NCBI RefSeq assembly: GCF_041381155.1 | Contig: NC_091142.1 | Coordinates: forward strand, 35,699,604-35,763,603 | DNA length: 64,000 bases | Direction: 5' to 3' | Origin: Argopecten irradians | Lineage: Eukaryota > Mollusca > Bivalvia > Pectinida > Pectinidae | Part shown: piece after piece, positions 25,380 to 38,600 of the stretch | Position numbering within the stretch: the stretch's first letter is position 1 | Layout: the number at the start of each line of letters is the position of its first letter | The notes under the pieces: generated by a model | Database searches by the model: none | What the model was told of the DNA's origin: nothing | What the model saw: only the letters and a program-made list of their open reading frames with translations | Position numbers and translations under genes: made by a program

Positions 25380-28360
25380 TCGTCTAGGTTTTTTCTGTTT
25401 CCAGAAATGGAACATGCACAGCAGTCACAACGGATCGAAAAAGCAACATTAAACAAAGTAGAAATAATTGAGTTCTTAGTTGATAATGATGACAATATGT
25501 GATTAAAGACCAGAGGAGAAAGTCCACGTTATCTATGTGTCACTATCTTACATTTGTGTATTGACTAACTATACACGTGTAGCAAGTGTTTGTGTTATCT
25601 ATCGATCTCTCGCGTGTAGCATGTCCTACTTACCGTTCAGTATGCTACTGTGTCAAGTGCACATGACGTGCTCCCGTCTATAAATAGTGCTTATGTAATA
25701 TCGCAGCATAGGAAAATTCTATATAGTAACGCTATTAAATTTAGATGGCCAGCTTAATCGGGCTATACCATACACCAGAGTGTATTTTTAGAATATAAAT
25801 TACCCAGACACAAAATTGCCAAGTCACACCTAACAATAACAATGTCGACGTGATATACCCGGAAATCTTCCGTTTGCTTTACTTACTAAAACATATTACA
25901 GGTATTATGTCAGTATTTCAAATTTTCTAAGAAAATGGTGATTACTTTTATTTGAAAGAATTCAAGAAACATGTAGGAATGATTATGTAATAAGTTGTGT
26001 GTAATTTGTTGGGACGGAACATATTTCGTGTATTTGAGGTGAAAAGATATTTTGATTTGCAATAAGAACACTTTTTGAACTGCCCCTGTTGCATGATCGT
26101 AATAGGCGACTAAATTTAGTATCTCTGACTATGTTGTCCCGAACTATTGATTATAACCATTCTACACGAAATTATTTTTCTAAACCATTGTTTTTTTTAG
26201 ACACGAGATCATTTTTATTACCAGTTCCAGTCGTGTCCATGTAGTTCAACAAGGATACTTCAGACTTCGATACTTTTAATATATAAACTACTGTTTGCGA
26301 CAGATTCAAGTGTACATGTATGTAATATATTTCGATTTTCTAAAAATTTAAAATTGTAAGTTTCTTATTGTGCTCTTTTTCGCTCAGTGAACAAATTAAA
26401 GCCCCATGCTTTAAAATACAAATAAAATTCAAACATTATGTACACTTCTTTTTATTTTTTTTTATTCTTCCTATTATCATATCAAAATTAACATCACAAT
26501 ATATCTATACATCTTATAATCATATATTCCCGATTGGTGAGCTCCAACGGAGGTCTTTCAAGAAGACATTTGCCATTACTGTAAGTTGCCCAACACGTAA
26601 ATCATAAAATCCTGTATCCGTACAAAGAAAACGAATACGATGGCCAAACCATTATAGATTGGAAGGACATCAAACTACACATAAATTATTACAACTTCAG
26701 ATTGTTTTCACAATAATGAGACAAAGATATACAAATCTAAATATCACACAGAATGGTCATCTATATTATAACATGTTCTTACTTATACTAATTTTATACC
26801 TGTAAACCAGTACTATCTGTAAGTCGTAAAACATCCCCGTCGTCTCTATAATATCGGGACACTGTACGACGCGCAGGTTTACGACGCGCGCAAGGTATTT
26901 TTTTTTTTTGCGGCGTCGTAAACCTGTGTACGACGTAACACAGCACTATAGACAACAGGGATCTGGCAAGAAAATTTTTACCTAACAGTATATATATAAT
27001 ATATATATGTATACTGTTGGTTAAAAAATTTCGTGCCAGGTCCCTGTGCGGATAATGTGATGTGGTCCCCCAATTTCATGGTGGACGCTTGACATTGGGG
27101 ACGTAAAAAGTCTGGTAAGACTTGGCGAGTGGAAACCATGCTAAAAGTCGTCCAATATACGTTAACTTCTAAAGCAGAAATAGGAACTTCACAGGGAATA
27201 ACATTAAGAGATTATTTATTAATTAATACAGTTTGGGTTTTTTAATTCCAAAATCCTGGAAATTATTTCGGGTAATGTTAAGATCAAAATCCAGCTGTCA
27301 TATCTTAAACAAATTAAACAATGCTGCTTTTCTGTGGATATTCATATTCATAATCATAATAATAAGTAATGAAATATTTTGCTGGAAAACATGTATTATG
27401 AAATGAATAGCAACAACTGAACTTCCGTTACAAATGAATTCACACCCCATTGATCTGTAAGCTGCCAAAGGTTCCTGATCATGTGGATGAAAATGAGAAA
27501 CGAATATGAATTACAATGCCAAATCTATCCACTTATACTAGTCTTGCAAAATAATTTTCTAGCTACGATATACGTGCTATGTATATAAGGCAACAATCTT
27601 TACCCATTCTGTTTCAATGTTTATATCAAATATCTCCATCTTTTTCATTGCATTAATTTATATTCAGTAAAAGAGACTCAAGTTTTACAGTCACAACAAT
27701 ATACCTAGGGAGTTTGTATAAGTGGTATCACAAACAAGTTGACTACAGATCAGCATTGGAGCACCTTGGTGAACTTCAGATTAATGCTTCACTACTTATT
27801 ACCGCCACTTAGCTGTTTGTTATACATGTAATATATCCTGTTATAATTATATAATTTAACTATTTTCAATATAGATGCATCAGGGTGTGGTCACAGGGAA
27901 TTAAATTTTTCGGGTTCCTTTTGAGGAATACATTTTTTGGTTTTCAGAGCAAATTTATGACAAATATAGATCTCCACCTTTTCACCAAGTACAGGAAAAT
28001 ATCGAAAACATATAACTACTTAGTCAGTCAAGAAACTTACAACCAGAATAAATTACCTTCTGATGATTCAAATATTTACATTTTGCAGTATTCCATGTAA
28101 GAACTATAATGGGTCCCATATGCTCCCTCACTTACCTGGTATCCATATTTATGTCGTACAGTAAAAAGTAAAACATATACAGCAGGTTTACTCTCCTGTG
28201 TTTGGGTCTCCTGGTTAATGAGAGGGTTTTCTTTTTTGTCTAAATATTTTTCCTACAATATCAGTTCTAATTTGAGGAGGAGTTGATCTAATTAACATCT
28301 CTGTATGCTACAGGCCCCAATCAATGCTCCTTTGTCCTCCTGGTTTGATTAGCTTCAATA
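25380..28360. other. Intergenic stretch between the fold-back element and ZCCHC8
   Basis: No gene is supported; open frames are short and AT-biased. It contains two adjacent hairpins (26864-26935 and 26956-27046). Confidence 0.45.
26864..27046. repeat. Two adjacent inverted repeats
   Basis: The first (26864-26935) has GC-rich arms containing AGGTTTACGACGC and GCGTCGTAAACCT around a T-run. The second (26956-27046) has arms AGGGATCTGGCA and TGCCAGGTCCCT continuing through AAAATTTTT and CAACAGTATA around an (AT)n centre. They look like MITE remnants. No coding capacity. Confidence 0.6.
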
Positions 28361-28368
28361 CGATCATG

Positions 28369-28885
28369 TTTATTTATTTATTTGAACACATTCGATAGCC
28401 CTTAAATTAAAACAGCACTCAAAATCTCCTATGTTCTACGACCCTCTTGGTTATTGAGAATAAGTTTTAATTAAGTTGAATCATATTTAGAGTCAATTAG
28501 GCCTTTGTGACTTCTACTTACATCATGATTATTCACTTGTGTAAACTTCTCCACAAGTACCGGTAATCAAAACTATAGACCAAAAATCAGGTTCTACCAG
28601 GGCTTCTCGTCAACATGTAATGCTGCAGTTGCTGAACAGTTTGGACAATAAAATACAAAATGGGAAATATGAAAAGGTTAATGATGCTTCCGTTTTTGGT
28701 TAAACAGGAAAGCTTTCCATTGCAATATAACTATTTAGATGACATTAACATTCACTTGATTTAGTGTCAATCCTACATAAATCTGACAATCCTGTTTATA
28801 ACAAGCTAATCAGTAACATCATGATCTGTGATGGGGATGAGGAGTGATACATGATTAAGGCTAGATATACAAATCACTCTTATGG
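28369..28885 (-). other. ZCCHC8: Putative ZCCHC8 3' UTR
   Basis: The TGA is at 28886-28888. On the - strand the first strong poly(A) signal is the overlapping AATAAA run at 28369-28383, giving a 3' UTR of about 500 nt. The transcript end is inferred only. Confidence 0.4.
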
Positions 28886-29694
28886 TCAGGACTTCTTCTT
28901 CCGGAGGCTAACTTTAGTACGAATTCTGCCAATAAGTCCACGCATTTTCTCAAAGGTACCAGTAGCCTCTGGGAGATTTTCATATGGAATATGATCCATT
29001 ATTCCTTCCCCAAATTTGTCTGCATCGGGCAGACCAGTGGCCACACCCTGTCTATTTTGTATAGGTGTACCAAAGTCCCGAGAAATGGATCCAGTTGTGG
29101 ATTTAAATGTGAAATTAAGTTCTGTTAAGTCAGTTCCTTGTCCGATTTCTGGGGTACCAGGACAGGAGGAAGACGGACTCCCTCTCCCCAGTTCACCAAA
29201 AGAGGTAATGGATGTTGCCGAACTCATCCTAGACATGCGACTCTGAGAGAAATCCTGACTGCTGCTTCCAGACTCGACAGAACTTGCTTTTGAGAGTTGA
29301 TCTTTAGAAGCAGTGGGACCATCATCATCTGGTCCACAACTGTCCATAACCTGTAACTCTGCGTCCTTGTCGCCGTCTGCTTCATACAACTTCTCCTGAA
29401 GTAGCTGATACTGTGTCTCCAGATCTTCAAGTGATGGTGAATTCCGCTCCTCCGACCCCTGTTTGACCAATGCTACTCCTTCGGGAGTTGGGGGTGGTGT
29501 TTCCTTGGGGATAGGGGGTTTTCCTGGAGGTGTGTTGAGGGGCAGAGGTGGTTCCCCAGCGAGGGGTAACCGTTTAGGCTTCACTGTATCTGGGGTGACG
29601 GGAGGTGTACTATTAGGAGGTGGAGGCTTGGAGGGCGGTGTATCTAATGGTAACGGTGGAACGAAACAATCACTGTCCATTGACTGGTTTTTAA
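28886..29694 (-). CDS. ZCCHC8: ZCCHC8 exon 15 (proline-rich and MTR4-binding C-terminus)
   Basis: Encodes 268 residues. First comes a Pro-rich block with repeated PPLPLDTPP / PPLPLNTPP motifs. A helix SLEDLETQYQLLQEKL and a Ser-rich linker follow. The conserved end is DHIPYENLPEATGTFEKMRG plus a basic tail RKKKS. The acceptor is a T-rich TTTTTTTCAG, so the exon starts at 29694 (VKNQSMDSD); the Met at 29680 is internal and not a gene start. Confidence 0.92.
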
Positions 29695-32600
29695 CTGAAA
29701 AAAACCCAGCAAAAATATGATATAAAAATGTATATTACCACAAAGAGAACTATAAACTAAGACATCTTCATGTGTAAATGCTGAGTATATAAACTAGTCT
29801 CTAGAGACAGGATAATTTTTCATTGTGAATTTTGACTTAAATCACCAGGAAACAATAGATCCCATAGAGATCTTGGCGCCCACCAAAGAATGATCTATGT
29901 CTGACAGATGGCCTATGGCCCCAAAAGTACTTGGAAATCCTCGGAGCATTATTATTGGAACACAGAAGATATACTAGGGCGTGGAGCGACAGCTGTTGTA
30001 CACAAGGCTGTTAAAAAGGTGGATTGAATTATGTCATATAATTATATGAAAGTTTTGTCTTCAAATACAAATTATGCATAACTTTTTAATGTATTAAATG
30101 ATGTGCAGTTGCTATATACATTTATAGTAATTTCTATATATGAGTATGACAGAGAGATCTTTTCTCTGCTTTTCAAACTTCAACTATCAAAATCCAAGAT
30201 GGTGGCCTATTGGCCATCTGAAATGCAATGTGCACAACTAGGGTCAAAGGGGAACCTACGTATGGAATTTGAGACAGATCCCCTCAGTAATTTCTGAGAT
30301 ATAGCAGTAACAAACTTTACCTACCAAAGTCCAAAATGGCTGCCTGGCAGTCATATTGTTGACCAAAACGGTCCCATAATGCAAAATGTACAACCAGGGG
30401 CCTTGGGAAGCTACATATGAAATTTGAGAAAGATTCCTTCAGTACTTTCTGAGAAATAGCGGTAACAAACTAACTATCAAAATCCAAGATAGCTGTCTGG
30501 CGGCCATCTTGTTGACCAATCTGTCCCAAAATACAATATGCACAACCAGAGCCCTAGGGAAACCTACACCTGAAATTTGAGAACAATCCCTTCAGTACTT
30601 TCTGGGAAAGAGCGGTAACAAACTTAACATCAAAATCCAAGATGGCTGCCTGGCAGCCATCTTGTTGTTAACCAATCAGTCCCAAAATGCAATATGCACA
30701 ACTAGGGCCCTATCCCTTAAGTACACTCTGAGAAATAGCGGTAACAAGAAATGTTAAGGGAAGGACGGACAACGGACCATGGGAGAAAAGCGATTTGAAT
30801 AGCCAACTATCTGATGATGGTGGGATAAAAATATGAACCTACATTGAATTTTCAAATAAGCTATATAAAACCTCCTGGTGAGTGTGGAGAAGCAGAGATA
30901 CAAAACCATTGAATTTTATCTTGCCATGATTACCATCCCCTCCCACTGACACAACTATATATAATTAATACAATCTTAATTGTACAGCAATATCCATCTA
31001 CACCATTTAAAGATCATCCTAACAATCCTATCTGCCAATATTTACCATCCTCTCCATCAGATAGGTCCATCTCCTCTAGGTTTGCTCGTTCCTTTTTTCT
31101 TCTCTTTTTCTGAGTCTCCTCCTCTGCCTCCTCCATTTTCCTTTTCTGTACAAATATCATAATAAAATGCTCAAAGTAATTTTGTTAAGTACATTGTTTA
31201 TCGCAATACAACACACGACAGACGCCAACAGACAAAAGGCGATTAGAATAGGTAACTTGACACTTCCTCTCAGTTGACCTAAAATATGTATTACAAAGAA
31301 ATGAGAGTTTGAAAATTTCAAGAGCCAAACACCTGTTTCAGGAATACATGGTTTAATACTATGTATTTGATGAAACAGGGATACATTTACATGTATATTC
31401 AAAGAATAGGGGGTATTCGACGAAAAGCTGTTCGAGCTACCCAGAGTTTTGTTACATGAAACATATAGGGACATGGTTGGAACATGCGATGAGTCGACGA
31501 ATGGGGGATATTCGAGGACTGCAGGTTCCAGTTAGAGGGTATATACTGTAAATTGGGATATTTTGAATGTGGTAATATTTTGGCTTATTTGGCGTTTGGC
31601 ATGAAAGCGCCAAACTTTAACACACCAAAATTTGTATATTTACTTGTTTGTATCTAATGATCAATACATTTACATGACAATTATTAGGTATAGTATGTGA
31701 ACACATACTCTCTGGTAAATTGCGCAGTCACATTACATAAACATACATTTAAGGTATGTGCTGTCAACAAGATACATTTGTAAATAATGTTACCTGTGCG
31801 AGTCTTTCTTCTGTTCTTTTTTTCCTGACGCCAAAATATCCAAATTTACGGTACTGTATTTGGATTGATTTAAAGTATTGAAGAACTGTTGAGTATGAGA
31901 GTTCCCATAAATGTTTTAATATCTTCCACTGAGTTATAGCTGTCACCTACATGTAAAACCTAATTTTGATATTCTGAATAACAACCTACCATGCCTGATA
32001 GTTGGGCAGTCAGTGTACTCTTAAGTTGATGTTCCTGTAGGGGTGGTGCTCCAAGCTCTTCATATTCCTGTAATTTTAATCAAAACTGCAATTAATTATT
32101 TCTACAAAAAATATCTTCTTGGCCATTCTGTAGTCTAACTAGTTAAGACATATCAGGTCCACATAAGAATTTTTATTAATGACTTTGATCTCATTTATTG
32201 TATTAAATATAAATATGTGTACATGATATGTCCATGGGGTTACTTTAAGTCACATACACTACAGAACACTTTAGACAGTTAGACATGTTCAACATTAAAC
32301 CTGAAATTTTTCTGATTTTCTCATGTCTTTATTGTGTTTTTAATACATTTACAAAATAATTACAAGTTCACCGGCTCTCCTTAACCTCCTAAATCTGTCA
32401 TGCAAGTCTTTAAACAATACTGGCTGGTAATAGGACTTTATACCAAAGAAACCAAACCATATCAACAATCAAGAACACCTGGTCTAATTTATACAACTGC
32501 AAGGGAGGTAACCCATACTGTACAGCTAAAAGCTGATACCAACTCACATCAATGGTGTCTGGAGGTACAGGTACTGTAAAACCAGGGTAGGCGATGATCT

Positions 32601-35600
32601 TCTCAGGGTCTATCTGACCTGGAACATTGACATGTCAAATTAACCCAAGAGCTATTTCTTCTTTCGGTGTTATACTTAGAGTGGTACAAAGATATTGTGG
32701 AAGATTCTCAGGAGTTTTATGTCTGGTGTAATTATATATACTCTGACAATACATTCTAGTTTACACAGTGTATACTGATATGATGAAGATAAGAGTCAGT
32801 ATTGAATTGTCACAATTAATCTATAATGATAAACGTTCAATAACTGTTAACAAATATATCCTTTTTACGTGAGGAATGTGTTTTAGAATATAAAGAGTTT
32901 TACTATAATGATATTAATTAAAAGTTATGCCTTACCCTTGTTGGGTACTGAGTCGCTGACTTCACCGTCTTCCATACTGTCCCCATTCACATCCACCTCT
33001 GAATTGATCAAATAAACTCACTGATTATTTACTATAACAATAGGTGACCTCTGCAGGTACACAAAGCAATATTTATCAATTACAATACAATTCCAATAAC
33101 CAACAGTCGTACATTCTACATTGTTGCAAATTATATGTGTATGTTATCGCTACCTGGTGTGTGTCTGATAGTGACATAAGACATCAAAATTCACAGAAAT
33201 CTTTATGATATTTAAGACACAAAACAAACTAACCGTTTCCTTCACCATCAAACAAGATCAGCCCTGAGCTCTGTACTTTGGCCTCCTCCAACCAGCCTGG
33301 GGGATACCCTAGTACCCTCATTTTATAAATATAGGAGGGCAGGTAACGGGAGCTGATCCCCAGGGCGTCCATCAGGCCTTCACTGTAATGTAACAAAGGG
33401 GAGGTAATTATAAACAAGGGGAGGTAATTATATATCACCGGGTATATATATAGGAGGCCAGGTAATGGTAGCTGATCCCCAAGGCGTCCATCAGGCCTTC
33501 ACTGTAATCAGGTAATGGTAGCTGATCCCCAAGGCGTCCATCAGGCCTTCACTGTATTGTAACAAAGGGGAGGTAATTATTTATCACCAGGTATAGATAT
33601 AGGAGTGCAGCTACGGGAGCCGATCCCCAGGGCGTCCATCAGGTCTTCACTGTAATGTAACAAAGGGGACGTAATTATAAACAAGGGGAGGTAATTATAT
33701 ATCACCAGGTATAGATATAGGAGGGCAGGTAACAGGAGCGGATTCCTATGGTGTCCATCAGGTTCACTGTAATATAGGATTATACAGCTAATACAAGAGG
33801 CCCATGGGCCTTAACGGTCATCTGACTCATTGCACAAAACAACAAAGTCACAGTATAAAGTATTGGTTAAAGATTAATATAAACAATACAAGGAACTCCT
33901 TAGTTGAATATGTAAGTTTCTGAAATAGGTAAATGTCATTTGTTGAACAAACTTATTAGCCCTTCATCCATATATGGTTGTAACCCATTCATGGATTAAT
34001 ATAAGGAGGAGTTAGATTTTTAAAGCCAAATTTCAGCAAAGCTTCCATTTTGGACATCCGCCGTACTATCCCCAAGGGTCTTAGCTCGGTCCTTTATAAA
34101 ATATGTTTGTCCTCACCTGAAGTTCCCCCTTCTGAATCAATTAAAACCCCTATAGTCTCCTTGAGATCGGAGACTGAAACCTGAAAACAGGAAGTGGGTC
34201 AGCGGCCATCTTGGAATACCAAAATCTTTACGAAAATGTTTGCATGTTGTTCGGCATCAATTTAAACCCCTATAGACTAATTTTCATTGAGAACAGAGAC
34301 CGAAACCTGAAAACAGGAAGTGGGCCAGCTAAAATTAAGAAAATTTGCCCTTTTGGGGCCCCACCCCTCAGCCCCTAGGGGTCGGACCAGACTCATTTTT
34401 ATAAAATATGATTGTTCTTCCCCAATAATGTTTCACACCAAATATGGATGAAATTCATCCAACGATGAAGGAGGAGTAGGATTTAAAAGCTTAAATTAAG
34501 AAAATTTCCCCTTTTGGGGCCCTGCCCCTCTACCTCTAGGGGTCAGACATATCTCATTGATATAAAGTATGATTGTCCTTCCCCAATGATATTTTACACC
34601 AAATATAGATGAAATGCATTCAAGGATGAAGGAAGAGTATGATTTAAAAGCTAAAATTAAGAAAATTTGCCTTTTGGGGCTCCACCCCTCAGCCCCAGGG
34701 TCGGACCAGGCTCATTTATATAAAATATGATTGTCCTTCCCCAATGATGTTCCACACCAAACATGGATGAAATCCATCTAAGGATGAAGGAGGAGTAGGA
34801 TTTAAAATCTTAAATTAAGAAAATTTGCCCTTTTGGGGCCCCACCCCTCAGCCCCTAGGGGTCGGACCAGGCTCATTTATATAAAATATTATTTGCCTTC
34901 CCCAATGATGTTTCACACCAAATATGGATGAAATCCATTCAAGGATGAAGGAGGAGTAGGATTTTAAAGCTAAAATTAAGAAAATTTCCCAATTTGGGGC
35001 CCCATCCCTCAGCCCCTAGGGGTCGGACCAGGCTCATTTATATAAATATGATTGTCCATCCCCAATGATGTTTCACACCAAATATGAACAGAGACCGAAA
35101 CCTGAAAACAGGAAGTGGGCCAGCTAAAATTAAGAAAATTTGCCCTTTTGGGGCCCCACCCCTCAGCCCCTAGGGGTCGGACCAGACTCAATTTTATAAA
35201 ATATGATTGTTCTTCCCCAATAATATTTCACACCAAATATGGATGAAAGGAGGAGTAGGATTTAAAAGCTTAAATTAAGAAAATTTCCCTTTTGGGGCCC
35301 TGCCCCTCTACCTCTAGGGGTCAGACATATCTCATTGATATAAAGTATGATTGTCCTTCCCCAATGATATTTTACACCAAATATAGTTGAAATACATTCA
35401 AGGATGAAGGAAGAGTATGATTTAAAAGCTAAAATTAAGAAAATTTGCCTTTTGGGGCTCCACCCCTCAGCCCCAGGGTCGGACCAGGCTCATTTATATA
35501 TAAAATATGATTGTCCTTCCCCAATGATGTTCCACACCAAACATGGATGAAATCCATCTAAGGATGAAGGAGGAGTAGGATTTAAAATCTTAAATTAAGA

Positions 35601-38600
35601 AAATTTGCCCTTTTGGGGCCCCACCCCTCAGCCCCTAGGGGTCGGACCAGGCTCATTTTATATAAAATATGATTGTCCATCCCTAATGATGTTTCACACC
35701 AAATATGGATGGAATCCATTCAAGGATGAAAGAGGAGTAGGATTTTAAAGCTAAAATTAAGAAAATTTCCCCATTTGGGGCCCCACCCCTCAGCCCCTAG
35801 GGGTCGGACCAGGCTTATTTATATAAAATATTATTTGCCTTCCCCAATGATGTTTCACACCAAATATGGATGAAATCCATTCAAGGATGAAGGAGGAGTA
35901 GGATTTTAAAGCTAAAATTAAGAAAATTTCCCCATTTGGGGCCCCACCCCTCAGCCCCTAGGGGTCGGACCAGGCTCATTTATATAAATATGATTGTCCA
36001 TCCCCAATGATGTTTTCACACCAAATATGGATGGAATCCATTCAAGGATGAAGGAGGAGTAGGATTTTAAAGCTAAAATTAAGGAAATTTCCCCATTTGG
36101 GGCCCCACCCCTCAGCCCCTAGGGGTTGGACCAGGCTCATTTATATAAAATATTATTTGTCTTCCCCAATGATGTTTCACACCAAATATGGATGAAATCC
36201 ATTCAAGGATGAAGGATGAGTAGGATTTTAAAGCTAAAATTAAGAAAATTTCCCCATTTGGGGCCCCACCCCCTCAGCCCCTATGGGTCGGACCAGGCTC
36301 ATTTATATAAAATATGATTGTCCTTCCCTAATGATATTTTACACCAAATATAGATGAATTCCTTCCAAGGATGAAAAAGGAGTAGGATTTAAAAGCTTAA
36401 ATTAAAGAAAATTTGCCCTTTTGGGGCCCCACCCCTCAGCTCCTAGGGGTCGGACCAGGCTCATTTATGTAAAATATGATTGTCCTTCCCCAATGATGTT
36501 TCACACCAAATATGGATGAAACCCATTAAAGGATGAAAGAGGAGTAGGATTTTAAAGCTTAAATTAAGAAAATTTGCCCTTTTGGGGCCCCACCCCTCAG
36601 CCCCTAGGGGTCGGACCTGGCTTATTTATATAAAATATGATTGTCCGTCCCAATGATATTTCACACCAAATATAGATGAAATTCATTAAAGGATGAAGGA
36701 GGAGTAGGATTTTAAAGCTAAAATTAAGAAAATTTGCCCTTTTTTGGGTCCCATCCCTCAGCCCCTAGGGGTCGGACCAAGCTCATTTATATAAAATATG
36801 ATTGTCCTTCCCCAATGATGTTTCACACCAAATATGGATGAAATCCATCCAAGGATGAAAGAGGAGTAGGATTTTAAAGCTTAAATTAAGAAAATTTGCC
36901 CTTTTGGGGCCCCACCCCTCAGCCCCTAGGGGTCGGACCAGGCTCATTTATATAAAATATGATTGTCCTCCCCCAATGATGTTTCACACCAAATATGGAT
37001 GTAATCCGCTCAAGGGTTAAGGAGGAGTAAGAGTAAGAGTACACAAGAGTAACAAAGAGTATAGTTGTGTGAATGTGATAATCATAATAATGGTTTATAT
37101 TATAAACACACTACTATCTTACAATGATGTATATAACAGGTGTTGTGAATTCCCATCATTACCGGAATAGCTTACCTTATAACACCAGGCACAAACGTGT
37201 TACTTTCTGATTCAAAAGACTTGTCCAGATGATATCGTTTGGACCTGTAAAATAAAACAAGGACATAAACCAAAGGCTGATAGTGTTGTTTTTAGATTTA
37301 TTTAATACTGAATGTGTAGCTTGTATTAAACACAACATGTACATTGACCTGTTTATGATTTAATCATGCACTTTATAACTTCTGAATACCATGTAATGCA
37401 AGGATCATTTAAAATGACATTTAGTAAAGGCAGCCAAGTATTTTGTGGCATAAATGTGAGAATAACATATAATTTGTAAGTAATTTAATTTATAATATAG
37501 TTAAGAACAAATTGTACATAATCTTTTAAACATCATTAAGACAAATAACTGATTCTTACGAAGGTTTCTGTGACATACTGTCCTGGCGGAATTTATCCCG
37601 ATTCTTTCGGATACGAGTGAAATCTTTGGGTTCTGGACAATCTGCTATCATATGTTCACCACAGCAGTTAAAACATGTCTGCTTTTGTCTGGAAAGAAAA
37701 ATATATTAATCATGAATAAGTTACAGAGCATAGGATAACCTGGTATTAAATATGACTTTAAACAACTATCTCTACCAGAGAATGATACAACAATCTCTGA
37801 CTTTCTAGTCTGATGCTCAAATGATCAAGAGATCCCTGTAACTGAGCAATATACTAAGGCTGGTATTAACCATGGTTACACGTTTGTATATCATAATTAA
37901 ACAATCGGGCATTTTGTTTACTGCAGGAGACAAAAGCAAAGTCATACAGAAGCTTTCTTACAATACAACATATTTCACACATAACTTTAGAAAACTGCAA
38001 AAGTATTAGATTATAGGTCTATAGAAAATATGTATAAGTGACAATAATTTGTATATAAAGCTATATGCAAGGTTGTGACAATCACGAGGTCAAACTTTTC
38101 AGACTTATATAAAACCTGACCTTGGTGGTTTACTGGTGTCCTCCTCCTCCTCCTCAGACAAAGGTAGTGGGTCAGTGTATACCTGTTCATATCTACCTGT
38201 ATAGGAAACCTCCATATAACTATATATTGTTTATCACATGATCACTGCATTAACTTTTATGTTAATGACATCATCACTGCATCAACTTTTATGTTAATGA
38301 CATCATCACTGCATCAACTTTTATGTTAATGACATCATCACTGCATCAACTTTTATGTTAATGACGTCATCACTGCATCAACTTTTATGTTAATGACATC
38401 ATCACTGCATTAACTTTTATGTTAATGACATCATCACTGCATTAACTTTTATGTTAATGACATCATCACTGCATCAACTTTTATGTTAATGACATCATCA
38501 ATGCATTAACTTTATGTTAATGACATCATCACTGCATTAACTTTTATGCTAATGACGTCATCACTGCATTAACTTTTATGTTAATGACATCATCACTGCA

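Noticed and set aside
28886..29680. A separate single-exon 264-aa gene starting MDSDCF
   Set aside because: It is the last exon of ZCCHC8. The frame extends upstream to a strong acceptor, and exon 14 joins it in phase.
29463..29720. Gly-rich + strand frame over the ZCCHC8 last exon
   Set aside because: It is the complement of the proline-rich coding segment and has no splice or start support.
33229..33438. Stand-alone 69-aa gene with MIYNYLPLFI start
   Set aside because: The first part is intron; the true exon starts at the acceptor (33382) and encodes the PSP domain.
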